The notes under the pieces: model-generated
Database searches by the model: none
Seen by the model: the letters and a program-made list of their open reading frames with translations, nothing else
What the model was told of the DNA's origin: nothing
Source: a virus
Strand: one strand, 5' to 3'
Virus record (IMG/VR): IMGVR_UViG_3300042478_002169
Span: 1 to 34,579 of that record
Length of the DNA: 34,579 nucleotides
Part shown: positions 26,097-34,054 of the stretch, piece by piece
Numbering within the stretch: position 1 is the first letter of the stretch
Layout of the letters: each line of letters begins with the position of its first letter
Translations under genes and position numbers: made by a program

Positions 26097-27092
26097 TTAA
26101 CCGAATATTTTCATCATGTCTTCCATACTCAAAGAGCCGCCTTTCTTTTTAGCTTCGTCTGCTAAAGATAAAGTCTTTTGACCTTTAGCCTTTAATCCTA
26201 TATATTCAAGATCTTCTGATGTTGCACCAACTATTGAACTAGCTTGATTTTCTTTACTATTTTTATTCTCCATAACTTTCTTAGCATTTTCATTAGCGTT
26301 TACATAATCAATGATCTTATCAGGATCATCTTTAATATCTTGAGGCATTTTATCATTTTGCTGAAAAACGTTCTTAAAAAATCGAGCATAAATAAGTAAT
26401 TTTACTTGATTATAAGTAAGCTCGCATACGCATTTACCGAAGAATTCAGTAGGATTTTCAGCAAACGGCATATACAAATTGAAAAAATCTTGTAAAATTA
26501 GATGTTGAATCGTGTTATCGTTTATGTTTCTGTAGACCTCTGAGTATTGTTTTATAATACAAGTAAGAGTTTCCGAATCAATATTATCGAACTCATCTTC
26601 TTCAAAAGCTTCTTCACTTAACTTTTTATCTTTATATAAACATTTCAATATATAATAATCATTAACTCTCTCTTCAGCATAACTTTCGGCGGTTCTTTGA
26701 AAGAACGATGCTCTTGTATTTTTTAAATCGTTCAAACGTTTTTGCGCCGATTCAATATCGTCATTGACTCTTTTTATTTCTGATTTTAGATATAATGCTT
26801 TCTTTTGTTTATTGAAGTTTTCTATTAAATTTTGTTCTTGTGTTATCAAAGATTCTTGTTTCTTTGACCATTGTTTCTCATCAACTAGCCGTTCTAAAGT
26901 TTCGCTATTTGTAGGAACGCCGCGTTTTTTAGCTTGATCAAAATAGACATCATAAATTTGATCAATATCGACTTGATCTTCCAAAGACAAATGCTTTAAA
27001 TAAAAAAGATTCTCTAAAACTTTAATCTCAGAGAATCCATTTTTTATATCCCTAAAAGCTTTTTTGTATTTACTCTGTTGGCACTGTTCCAT
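26097..27092 (-). CDS. Putative tail assembly chaperone (second of pair, lambda GT position)
   Basis: This 331-residue protein is encoded between the first chaperone-type gene and the tape measure gene. A charged coiled coil (about residues 80-130, KSEIKRVNDDIESAQKRLNDLKN) is followed by a helical region with an EFFGKCVCELTYNQVKLLIYARFF block, and a Gly/Lys-rich end with SMEDMMKIFG. In lambda the genes at this place (G and GT) bind the tape measure during tail assembly and are lost from the finished tail. Here the start codon overlaps the upstream gene's end by 23 bases and has its own strong Shine-Dalgarno (GGAGAA), so separate initiation is more likely than a frameshift fusion. Function rests on position and general character; I cannot assign a family. 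Confidence 0.6.
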   Translation of the reverse strand: MEQCQQSKYKKAFRDIKNGFSEIKVLENLFYLKHLSLEDQVDIDQIYDVYFDQAKKRGVPTNSETLERLVDEKQWSKKQESLITQEQNLIENFNKQKKALYLKSEIKRVNDDIESAQKRLNDLKNTRASFFQRTAESYAEERVNDYYILKCLYKDKKLSEEAFEEDEFDNIDSETLTCIIKQYSEVYRNINDNTIQHLILQDFFNLYMPFAENPTEFFGKCVCELTYNQVKLLIYARFFKNVFQQNDKMPQDIKDDPDKIIDYVNANENAKKVMENKNSKENQASSIVGATSEDLEYIGLKAKGQKTLSLADEAKKKGGSLSMEDMMKIFG

Positions 27093-27849
27093 CTATTTCT
27101 CCAATGATTCTATCGAATTCTTCCTTTTCTGTATTGCTGGTAAAGAACCAATAACTAATAACACTAGCTAGTTTACTATAGCATTTTTCATAAATTTCAT
27201 TCTTATTCTCTTCGTAATCAAACATGACAGATTCTTTAATTTCAAATGTCTTGCCGGGAAATAGCCATTCATATTCAGAACTCTTTTTACTATTATCCTT
27301 GAATTGAGTGAGACTTAGTACATACCAAAGAATAGCTCTATTTTGAGCTTTAATGTCGGCAGTATGATTAAATAAAGTCATATAACTCGTTTCTTTTTCA
27401 ATAAGAGTTTTACGACGTTGAAGAATTTCAGAAGTTACTTTTTCAATCTTTAGTTTATAATCTTCATCGCGTTCCGATTCTGGCTTTAGATTAAGAATAG
27501 TTAGTCTGCTTTGTAGATCTCCGATTTCTCCAGCGGCAGAAACCATAATCTTTGCGTCATTGTCGCTGATTAAACCACCAGTGTCGCTATATTTATTTAG
27601 CAACATCGCCTTTGTTAAAATTCCATTTCTGATGCATCGGCTCATTTCAATACTGAATTCCATGTCAGCTTCTTGCATTTGTTTTCTATTCGGCTGAAGA
27701 ATATGAATTTCTATTGGAATTTGTTTCTTAACTTTTTCCTTATAAGTGCGAACGACCTGTTCGCCTTGTTCATTTGTAACCGTTTCAGTCTTATCCTCTT
27801 CGACTTCGGCTGTTTTAAAAATGTTGAAACTATACAGTGACTTTGACAT
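27070..27849 (-). CDS. Putative tail assembly chaperone (first of pair, lambda G position)
   Basis: This 259-residue protein is the first gene of the minus-strand tail operon. It has a charged N-terminal part (VEEDKTETVTNEQGEQVVRTYKEK), a beta stretch (PIEIHILQPNRKQ), then a helical body with RNGILTKAMLLNKYSDTGGL, followed by another helical domain with FPGKTFEIKESVMFDYEENK. Size and position immediately upstream of a GT-like gene and the tape measure gene fit a tail chaperone. Transcription must start in the 55-base gap shared with the divergent plus-strand operon. A TATAAATA box (27861-27854) sits only 4 bases before the ATG. The family is not recognised; confidence in the gene itself is high. 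Confidence 0.6.
   Translation of the reverse strand: MSKSLYSFNIFKTAEVEEDKTETVTNEQGEQVVRTYKEKVKKQIPIEIHILQPNRKQMQEADMEFSIEMSRCIRNGILTKAMLLNKYSDTGGLISDNDAKIMVSAAGEIGDLQSRLTILNLKPESERDEDYKLKIEKVTSEILQRRKTLIEKETSYMTLFNHTADIKAQNRAILWYVLSLTQFKDNSKKSSEYEWLFPGKTFEIKESVMFDYEENKNEIYEKCYSKLASVISYWFFTSNTEKEEFDRIIGEIDGTVPTE
27097..27102 (-). promoter_or_regulatory. Strong Shine-Dalgarno inside the upstream chaperone gene
   Basis: On the reverse strand GGAGAA is followed by 4 bases and ATG (27092). It lies within the last codons of the upstream gene. It fixes the start at 27092 and argues for independent initiation of the second chaperone. A TAG in the second gene's frame lies directly before the ATG. Confidence 0.75.
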
Positions 27850-27904
27850 AATTTATTTATATTAATATATATTCTATAGTTTTTCAACCAGTGTAAAGGT
27901 ATAT
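27850..27904. promoter_or_regulatory. Divergent promoter region between the two tail operons
   Basis: This 55-base, very AT-rich gap separates the minus-strand tail operon from the plus-strand neck/tube operon, so both must be started from here or from within the flanking genes. On the reverse strand there is a TATAAATA box (27861-27854), identical to the T4-type late promoter core, but only 4 bases from the ATG, which would give a leaderless or nearly leaderless message. On the plus strand TATAGT-like (27875-27880) and TATATT-like (27866-27873) elements could serve as a -10. In such AT-rich DNA these matches may be chance. Confidence 0.5.
27895..27899 (+). promoter_or_regulatory. Shine-Dalgarno of the first plus-strand gene
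   Basis: AAAGG lies 5 bases before the ATG at 27905. It supports that start. Confidence 0.55.
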
Positions 27905-28360
27905 ATGGCTACGAATCTTATATCTGCTTCAGAAAGAACCGCGCTTAATGCGGTTATTGATGATGTTCATGAGACTTTTGCTCGCGAAATCACTGTTTTT
28001 AAAGAAGCCTCACAGATTGTAATTATTACCGACCCTAATTTTAATCCATTATATAATACTGCTGGTCAAACCACTTCATATGTAAATACACCAGTTTATA
28101 AGACATTTAAAGTAAGAATATTTTATAACGACGACGTTAGTAAAAAATACTGGAGCGAATCAGGACTAGCTTCTCAAATTAAATTAGAAGTCGTTGTTGG
28201 ATCTGTGAGAATAAAGATGCGAGCAGACGATTATAATTATATCAAAGATGGTCGCCGTTTTGATGTTGATGGAAAACGATTTGTTTTGAATTCTTCATTT
28301 AGACCTCATGGATTATTTGATAATCAATATTATACTCTTTATCTCAAACCTGACGCATAA
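27905..28360 (+). CDS. Probable head-tail connector / neck protein
   Basis: This 151-residue protein is the first gene of the plus-strand operon. It has a helical N-terminus (SASERTALNAVIDDVHETFAREITVF) followed by beta strands with KTFKVRIFYND, VVGSVRIKMRADDY and DVDGKRFVLNSSF, a layout typical of small head-tail joining or stopper proteins. It has a Shine-Dalgarno (AAAGG) 5 bases from the ATG. The next gene starts 3 bases after its stop. In lambda-type genomes small joining proteins lie just before the tail terminator and tube genes, as here. I cannot name a family from sequence alone. Confidence 0.55.
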   Translation: MATNLISASERTALNAVIDDVHETFAREITVFKEASQIVIITDPNFNPLYNTAGQTTSYVNTPVYKTFKVRIFYNDDVSKKYWSESGLASQIKLEVVVGSVRIKMRADDYNYIKDGRRFDVDGKRFVLNSSFRPHGLFDNQYYTLYLKPDA

Positions 28361-28363
28361 AAT

Positions 28364-28954
28364 ATGGACCCAGATTACAGAAAAATAATGCAAGATTTGC
28401 AAGCCGACAAAGAGTATCAAAAAGAAGTTCATAGAATAGTTGAAAAAGAATTCAATAAAATAAAAAACCAATATTTACAAGAATTTCTTAATCATCCTAT
28501 CACTCAAGAAATAAAAGGAGGCATAGACGCAACAAACACATCAGGAACTCTTGCCGGTATAACTAATTTATATTCTTTTATTGGGTTTGATGAAGGATCT
28601 GACCCCATAAAACCCATTGAAGATTTATTAGAAAAATCTAATTACAGAATTGTTTTTAATAATAAAGCTTTAGATAGCTCAATTATTTTTGATATACCTA
28701 CCGCTGTACAAATATTTGAAATAACTCCTATGCCTTGGGCAGTTGGTAGAAGTTGGGCGAGAGGAATTGAAACTGGAATATCGGGTCTTGGATATTATTT
28801 AAAAAAAATAAAAAACAGTCGATCTGGATTCGGTATTCAATCATCAACCAATCAAGTTAGACCGGGAACTGTTTTTAAAAATACAAAATACATATCTGAT
28901 TTAATAAATAAATTCTCTAAAGATTTAAAAAGTTTAAATAAAATTACAGCATGA
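28364..28954 (+). CDS. Probable tail completion protein (HK97 gp10 / lambda gpZ-like position)
   Basis: This 196-residue protein has a highly charged helical start (DYRKIMQDLQADKEYQKEVHRIVEKEFNKIK, shown here only in part by its pattern), then IPTAVQIFEITPMPWAVGRSWARG and a Gly-rich GISGLGYYL stretch. The long N-terminal helix and the region near PWAVGRSWARGIE recall HK97 gp10-type tail completion proteins, which sit between the joining proteins and the tail terminator. Its TGA stop overlaps the ATG of the next gene as ATGA (28951-28954), so translation is coupled. Assignment is by position and general pattern. Confidence 0.5.
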   Translation: MDPDYRKIMQDLQADKEYQKEVHRIVEKEFNKIKNQYLQEFLNHPITQEIKGGIDATNTSGTLAGITNLYSFIGFDEGSDPIKPIEDLLEKSNYRIVFNNKALDSSIIFDIPTAVQIFEITPMPWAVGRSWARGIETGISGLGYYLKKIKNSRSGFGIQSSTNQVRPGTVFKNTKYISDLINKFSKDLKSLNKITA

Positions 28955-29811
28955 AACCGACATTTACTCATAATGTTATTAATAGTTTTTTTCTTTGGTT
29001 CGATAATTTCTTAATGACCAAAGGTGACGCTTATAAAACTTATACAACAAAACTATATAATTATCAAGATCCTCGACTTGGTGGAGATAAAGTTGTTTAC
29101 GGATCTCCATATAAACAATGGGTATACGATAAAAACATAACTGGCGCAACAATACCATCTGGTTTCACAATTAATAATCAATTTGTATCTACTGGTACAA
29201 GCGGTATGAGAATTGATTTTGATAATGGCAGAATTATTTTTAATAGCGGAGTTTCAACGGGCCTGAACATAACCGGAACTTATTCAGTCAAAGAAGTAAA
29301 CAGTTATATAACAGATCAGCCAGAAGATAATTTAATAATTGAAAACAAATTCGTAACAAATAGCAGATTTACGGTATCTGAAAATTATATTGCTCCATAT
29401 AATCCTGTTACACCCTGCATATTCGCTTCTATACAAACCGCTCATAATACTGCATTTGCTTTTGGCGGCGAAGATGAAACAAAATGCATTATTAAAGTCG
29501 TAGCGTTTTGTGAAAATTTATATCAGCTAGATGGAGTTCTTAGCGTATTTGGCGATTCATATAACGAAATATTCAGCATCATACCAATGACAGGTCATCC
29601 ATTAGGAGAATTCAATGAAATGAAAACTGGCGCATATCCTACAGGATATGATTATAAAAATTTAAGCAACTCATACAATTCTCAAACACTTTTTATATCT
29701 CATGTTGAAACTTCAAAGATTCGCGATAGCGTTATTAAAGAATTAAATCCGATTCTTCATATTGGATTTTTAGATTTTGAAATCAAAACTTATCGATACC
29801 CTCGATTATAA
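28951..29811 (+). CDS. Possible tail terminator or neck structural protein
   Basis: This 286-residue protein is encoded just before the two tube-like genes, where lambda has the tail terminator U. It starts with a helical segment (HNVINSFFLWFDNFLMTKGDAYKTY) and continues as mixed beta with TPCIFASIQTAHNTAFAFGGE, then VVAFCENLYQLDGVLSVFGDSYNEIF. It is about twice the size of lambda gpU, so a fused extra domain or another role (neck or whisker) is possible. Start overlaps the upstream stop (ATGA). The family is not recognised. Confidence 0.45.
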   Translation: MKPTFTHNVINSFFLWFDNFLMTKGDAYKTYTTKLYNYQDPRLGGDKVVYGSPYKQWVYDKNITGATIPSGFTINNQFVSTGTSGMRIDFDNGRIIFNSGVSTGLNITGTYSVKEVNSYITDQPEDNLIIENKFVTNSRFTVSENYIAPYNPVTPCIFASIQTAHNTAFAFGGEDETKCIIKVVAFCENLYQLDGVLSVFGDSYNEIFSIIPMTGHPLGEFNEMKTGAYPTGYDYKNLSNSYNSQTLFISHVETSKIRDSVIKELNPILHIGFLDFEIKTYRYPRL

Positions 29812-29881
29812 TTTCACAAAAATAGCCAATCACTGTAAAAAACATTAACAATTTAACAACAATTAAACAAATAAAAAACAT
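29812..29881 (+). promoter_or_regulatory. A-rich leader upstream of first tube-like gene
   Basis: This 70-base gap is rich in A with few G (repeated AACAAT / AATTAAAC-like words) and ends AAAAAACAT before the ATG. No Shine-Dalgarno is seen. An unstructured A-rich leader can promote strong translation, which would suit a tube protein needed in many copies. The second tube-like gene has the same AAAAAACAT directly before its ATG. Confidence 0.4.
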
Positions 29882-31234
29882 ATGGCAAGAAATCGTGTAA
29901 TATACCAAAGTCAAGCTTTATTTATCGCTCCTAGTTCTACAGGAGTTCAAGTAAGTGGCGTTAACGCTGCTGGAACCGCAGTAACCGCTACTCCATTTAC
30001 TCCAGTAAGCACTGGTTCATTAGCTTCAGGAATTTCTCTTCTTAAAAAGATGGATCGTATTCAAAATTGTAATTTTAATTTTTCAATCAATAGGCAAGAT
30101 ATTAATGAGTTTGGCAAATTGGCTCGTCTTGATTCTATAGTAATGGAATCTCCAACTGTAAGTTTAGATTTTAGTTATTATGTAACAGATGGATTTAATG
30201 AAAGACTTTTAGGATTCAACTCTTATTCTGCTAACGATAATAATACAATTGAAAATGTTCAAGCTATTTCCGGCTTGTTAAATGATTTACAAGGAAACAA
30301 TTATTACATTTTAACCGTTGATGAAGGCGAAGATGTCGTTCTTGGAACTCTTTCTCCAAGTTCTTCAATAGTTGCAATCGGTAATGGATTTATTAGTGAA
30401 TATGGCTTTGAAGCTTCTGTCGGAGCTATTCCTACAGCCAATATAACAGTTGAAGCTTTTAATATAAAATCTGATGCTAATGCAACTGTAACTACTGTAA
30501 CAGCAGGATCTACGCCCGCATCATTGGTTGGTGCAACTATAACCTCAATAACTGGAAACAGTCCAGCAATCGATCTTTCCTCCTCACCAGCCAATAAATT
30601 TACCTCAGTTGGTACTGCTTACAAACTTGATTATTCAAGAGAGTTTACAGGAGCAATAGGCGCTGATGCTGGTGTTAACTTTACAGGATTCACTACTGGA
30701 GCGAGTAATGTTACCGCCTTAAGACCTGGAGATCTTGTTCTTACTTTACCCAATAGTGACGGTATAGCTGATATAAACGGAAATGGGCAAGCTCATATTC
30801 AATCATTTAGTTTTACACTTCCATTGTCAAGAACTGTCTTACAAAGACTAGGTAACACATTTGGATTCGCAAGAGCAATTAATGTTCCTATAAACATGGA
30901 TGTTACAATTAATGGAATAGTTTCTGAATTAGAAAGTATAAATTTATTTGATAAACTAAATTCACCAACCGCTCAAACTTTAGTAATATCTTTAAAAGAT
31001 TCTTCTCAAGCGCAAAAAATAGTATATACTATAAAAGGAGCAATATTCCAAGGAGAAAGTTATTCTGAAAATCTTGGTGATAATCAAACCGTAGATTTAA
31101 CTTATTCAGTTCAAATCGGTGGAGCAAACGACGCAAACAATGGTTTGTTCATGAGTGGAAGTTATAATGGTACAACTCAAGCAGACGCCATTGTAAAAAA
31201 CTTTTTTAAACTTGGTTCCGCAAAACTTGGATAA
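29882..31234 (+). CDS. Putative major tail tube protein, paralogue 1
   Basis: This 450-residue protein is highly similar to the next gene product through most of its length (first 15 residues identical; RQDINEFGKLARLDSI at 71-86 and AHIQSFSFTLPLSRTVLQRL at 304-323 shared). The pattern (INRQDINEFGKLARLDSIVMESPTVSLDFSYY-type block, then TVDEGEDV, ALRPGDLVL) is one I associate with long-tailed phage tube proteins, and the position before the tape measure/chaperone module fits. It is larger than lambda gpV (about 246 residues) and may carry surface-exposed domains. An alternative is a major structural protein of another kind, such as a capsid decoration protein. The A-rich leader suggests high expression. 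Confidence 0.6.
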   Translation: MARNRVIYQSQALFIAPSSTGVQVSGVNAAGTAVTATPFTPVSTGSLASGISLLKKMDRIQNCNFNFSINRQDINEFGKLARLDSIVMESPTVSLDFSYYVTDGFNERLLGFNSYSANDNNTIENVQAISGLLNDLQGNNYYILTVDEGEDVVLGTLSPSSSIVAIGNGFISEYGFEASVGAIPTANITVEAFNIKSDANATVTTVTAGSTPASLVGATITSITGNSPAIDLSSSPANKFTSVGTAYKLDYSREFTGAIGADAGVNFTGFTTGASNVTALRPGDLVLTLPNSDGIADINGNGQAHIQSFSFTLPLSRTVLQRLGNTFGFARAINVPINMDVTINGIVSELESINLFDKLNSPTAQTLVISLKDSSQAQKIVYTIKGAIFQGESYSENLGDNQTVDLTYSVQIGGANDANNGLFMSGSYNGTTQADAIVKNFFKLGSAKLG

Positions 31235-31253
31235 ACAATAAACTAAAAAACAT

Positions 31254-33014
31254 ATGGCAAGAAATCGTGTAATTTATCAAAGTCAAGCGTTATTTATATC
31301 GCCCAGTTCAACTGGCATACAAGTAAGCGGCATCAATTTAACAGGAATAACATCTTCAGGAGTTTTATCTAATGCCCCTCTTTTAACGTCGCCTTTTACA
31401 GAAGCCGATAATAATAAAGGTGGATTGAGTGGTTTAGTAGGTGGAGTTTCTTTATTGAAGAAATTGGATCGTATACAAAGTTGCAATTTTAACATGTCTA
31501 TTAATAGACAAGACATTAACGAGTTCGGCAAGCTCGCCAGATTAGATTCTATAGTTTTGGAATCTCCAACGGTTGGATTGGATTTTAATTATTATGTTAC
31601 CGATGGGTTTAATGAAAGATTATTGGGATTCAATATAACAGGAGTTGGCGATAGCGCAAATACTAGTAATACAGCTCAATCTATTTCTGGTCTATTGAAT
31701 GATGCACAAGGAAATAATTATTACATCTTAACAGTCGATGAAGGTGAAGACGTAGTAGGAGGAAATTTAACTCCTTCGGCAAGTGTTGTTGGTATTGGAA
31801 ATGGATTTGTAACTGAGTATAGTTTCGAAGCTAGTGTCGGGAGTATTCCAACTGTAAGTGTTACTGTTGAAGGTTTTAACATAAAGTCAGATCTTAATCA
31901 AGTAGCAATACAAACATATCCAACTGGCGGCGTTGTTAATAATACAATGCCTTTTAGTCAGTATCCTTATATTTATAATTCTGGAACAAGTGTATTAAAT
32001 GTTTTTTCAACAATAGCTAATTCAACAGGATTAAGTCATGCTAATTCTTTAGCAGTCAATGAAGCTATTTATATAAATCCAGCCAATTCTGATTTTTCCT
32101 TCAATGTTCCTTATTATGTAGTTGAAAGAAACGCATCTACATTTGCTGTTTCTACATATTTAAATGGACCGGCAATATCAACACAATTTACCACTTCACC
32201 AAATGCTTATTATAATACAGCTACAAATTCATTAATTGCAGGTACAATCACTGGATATCTTAGTGGAACAGTAACTTGTTTTACAGGAACCAGCCCAGCA
32301 ATCATAACAAACACTTCTCCAGCAACAAAACGCTCTGAAGTTCCATTTGCTTATAAAATAGATTACGCTAGAACCAACACTGCAATCGGAACAAATGTAA
32401 TCACCACCAACAATCCATTCGCTGGAGCAAGCAATTTATCTGGACTATGGTCATCTACTGCTGGAGATGGATTATTTAATACTGGAAATTCAAGCGTAAC
32501 AGCCTTGCGTCCTGGAGATATTGTTTTAACTATTCCAGCTTCAGACGGTATGGCTTCAGTTACTGGAGGGGACAAAGCTCACATTCAATCATTTAGTTTC
32601 ACACTTCCGCTATCAAGAACTGTTTTGCAAAGATTAGGTAATACATTCGGTTTCGCAAGAGTAGTAAATGTTCCAATTAATATGGACATAAGTATTAGCG
32701 CTATTGTTTCTGAATTAAAAAGTTTTAATTTATTTGATGAACTAGTCGCCTCAGACAAACGAACTTTAGAAATTCAAATGAAAGATAGTTCTAGTAATGC
32801 AAAAATGACATATACAATTAAAGGAGCTATTCTACAATCCGAAACTTATTCAGAAAATCTTGGTGATAATCAAACCGTAGATTTAACTTACACTGTACAA
32901 TGCGGTGGAGCCAACGATACTGAAAACGGATTATTCATGAGCGGATCAGCAAACTTTACTAATGATTTGGTTGTGCAAAACTTCTATAAACTAGGATCTA
33001 ATAAAGTTAATTAA
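31254..33014 (+). CDS. Putative tail tube protein, paralogue 2 with extra inserted domain
   Basis: This 586-residue protein is a paralogue of the preceding gene product. The shared core lies at 69-215 and from about 335 to the end. A segment of about 110 residues (about 222-332) has no counterpart in paralogue 1: NVFSTIANSTGLSHANSLAVNEAIYINPANSD... and VPYYVVERNASTFAVS. Such a pattern (a short strand, a GL..aN turn, then YYVV...TFAVS) resembles a small beta domain repeatedly seen in phage structural proteins. The two genes begin with nearly identical DNA including the nine bases before the ATG, so they arose by duplication. The gene ends 18 bases before the hairpin terminator. Confidence 0.6.
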   Translation: MARNRVIYQSQALFISPSSTGIQVSGINLTGITSSGVLSNAPLLTSPFTEADNNKGGLSGLVGGVSLLKKLDRIQSCNFNMSINRQDINEFGKLARLDSIVLESPTVGLDFNYYVTDGFNERLLGFNITGVGDSANTSNTAQSISGLLNDAQGNNYYILTVDEGEDVVGGNLTPSASVVGIGNGFVTEYSFEASVGSIPTVSVTVEGFNIKSDLNQVAIQTYPTGGVVNNTMPFSQYPYIYNSGTSVLNVFSTIANSTGLSHANSLAVNEAIYINPANSDFSFNVPYYVVERNASTFAVSTYLNGPAISTQFTTSPNAYYNTATNSLIAGTITGYLSGTVTCFTGTSPAIITNTSPATKRSEVPFAYKIDYARTNTAIGTNVITTNNPFAGASNLSGLWSSTAGDGLFNTGNSSVTALRPGDIVLTIPASDGMASVTGGDKAHIQSFSFTLPLSRTVLQRLGNTFGFARVVNVPINMDISISAIVSELKSFNLFDELVASDKRTLEIQMKDSSSNAKMTYTIKGAILQSETYSENLGDNQTVDLTYTVQCGGANDTENGLFMSGSANFTNDLVVQNFYKLGSNKVN

Positions 33015-33032
33015 TAACAAATAACAATAAAA

Positions 33033-33062
33033 AACCCCAGTCGAAAGACTGGGGTTCTTTTT
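33033..33062. terminator. Bidirectional intrinsic terminator
   Basis: A perfect 10-base-pair stem (AACCCCAGTC / GACTGGGGTT) with a GAAA tetraloop at 33033-33056 is followed by a T-run on the plus strand (33058-33064) and preceded by an A-run, which gives a T-run on the reverse strand. It lies between convergent genes (plus ends 33014, minus ends 33067), so it should stop transcription from both sides. Confidence 0.92.
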
Positions 33063-33066
33063 TTAC

Positions 33067-33579
33067 TTATGGATGACCATATCCATATGGATAATAAAAA
33101 AATCCAGATCCTGTAAATATCGGTGAACCATCTTCGCCAGCAACTTGAACAGGCGCAGCTTGATAAATATTGTAACTAGATACTAATCTTTCCATTTCTT
33201 CTCTAGCGTCATTAGCTAATCCACGATATGTTTTTGCAAGTTCGTTTTTATTTGTGCGCGTAATCATTGTGTCGCCTTCACGCAAAGTTACGAAATCCAC
33301 AGAGCTATCTACTCCGCGCAACACTTGGCGAGTCTTTTTTGTATAAAACTCATACAAGTACATTTGCTTATATATTGATCTTTCTTCTTGTTGAAAAAAC
33401 CCTGTTGGTTCAAAATTAGAATTTTGTACTGAATATTGGCTGTATATTTTTGTATTTAACAAACCAACATTATTAGCAAGCCATCCTGAAATATAATAAA
33501 ATTGAGCATAGCCGCTATCATACTCAAATTCATTCGCGAATATTTCATCAGCTAAATCATGTACACTATAAGCTACCAT
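33067..33579 (-). CDS. Conserved phage protein, possible head-tail connector
   Basis: This 170-residue protein has the pattern of phage neck proteins: FYYISGWLANNVGLLNTKIY (27-46), an EERSIYKQMYLYEFYTKKTRQVLRG-type helical segment, then TLREGDTMITRTNKNELAKTYRG and a helix ending EEMERLVSSYNIYQ, plus a Gly/Tyr/Phe-rich end. There is no catalytic motif. It is downstream of the CysC-like kinase, 9 bases after that gene's stop, and probably shares its transcript. It ends at the bidirectional terminator. Placement outside the main tail operons but facing them suggests a virion role. The family is not named here. Confidence 0.5.
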   Translation of the reverse strand: MVAYSVHDLADEIFANEFEYDSGYAQFYYISGWLANNVGLLNTKIYSQYSVQNSNFEPTGFFQQEERSIYKQMYLYEFYTKKTRQVLRGVDSSVDFVTLREGDTMITRTNKNELAKTYRGLANDAREEMERLVSSYNIYQAAPVQVAGEDGSPIFTGSGFFYYPYGYGHP

Positions 33580-33588
33580 ATATATATC

Positions 33589-34044
33589 TTACACTTTTTT
33601 ATTTAACTTACGAACTAATTCGTTGTATATCATTTTAGAATAATAACTGCTATTCTTACTTTGAATTTCGATATCAAACTTTTTCGGCGGCTCAAATACT
33701 TTATTAGTATCTTCGTATGTTGATTCGTTAATGGTATTCATAAATATTAAAAAATCAGGATCAAATTGATTTCTGGTTTTTTGAAATGGACATACAAAGT
33801 CGCAAATGACTATTTCATTATACTGACCGTACATGTCGGCCAAATCTTTCATTCTTTTACCTTGACGTTCACGACCAGTTTCACTGAAGTCCCAATCGTT
33901 AAATTGTTCACGAACTTTATCTGCATTTAACCAATGACATTTATAATGATGGCTTAAAAGATAAGACAAATCTGCCGCTAATGTGGTTTTACCAGATCCC
34001 GGCAAACCCATAATTAATACCTTTAAAAATGAACCAATTGGCAT
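33589..34044 (-). CDS. CysC-like adenylylsulfate (APS) kinase
   Basis: This 151-residue P-loop kinase should convert APS and ATP to PAPS, the activated sulfate donor. The Walker A loop GLPGSGKT is at 13-20. The substrate loop NADKVREQF at 40-48 corresponds to DGDNVR in CysC. WDFSETGRERQGKRMKDLA (51-69) matches the CysC LGFS..DR..N segment, and FVCPF (83-87) matches FISPF. The first Asp of the DGD motif is Asn here, and the protein is shorter than cellular CysC (about 200 residues), so another small-molecule kinase of the same superfamily remains possible. The gene diverges from the sulfotransferase with only 10 bases between the two starts, which supports a PAPS role. Confidence 0.75.
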   Translation of the reverse strand: MPIGSFLKVLIMGLPGSGKTTLAADLSYLLSHHYKCHWLNADKVREQFNDWDFSETGRERQGKRMKDLADMYGQYNEIVICDFVCPFQKTRNQFDPDFLIFMNTINESTYEDTNKVFEPPKKFDIEIQSKNSSYYSKMIYNELVRKLNKKV

Positions 34045-34054
34045 ATTATATGGT

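Noticed and set aside
27070-27092. Programmed ribosomal frameshift linking the two chaperone genes
   Set aside because: No slippery heptamer is seen in the 23-base overlap, and a good Shine-Dalgarno precedes the downstream ATG.
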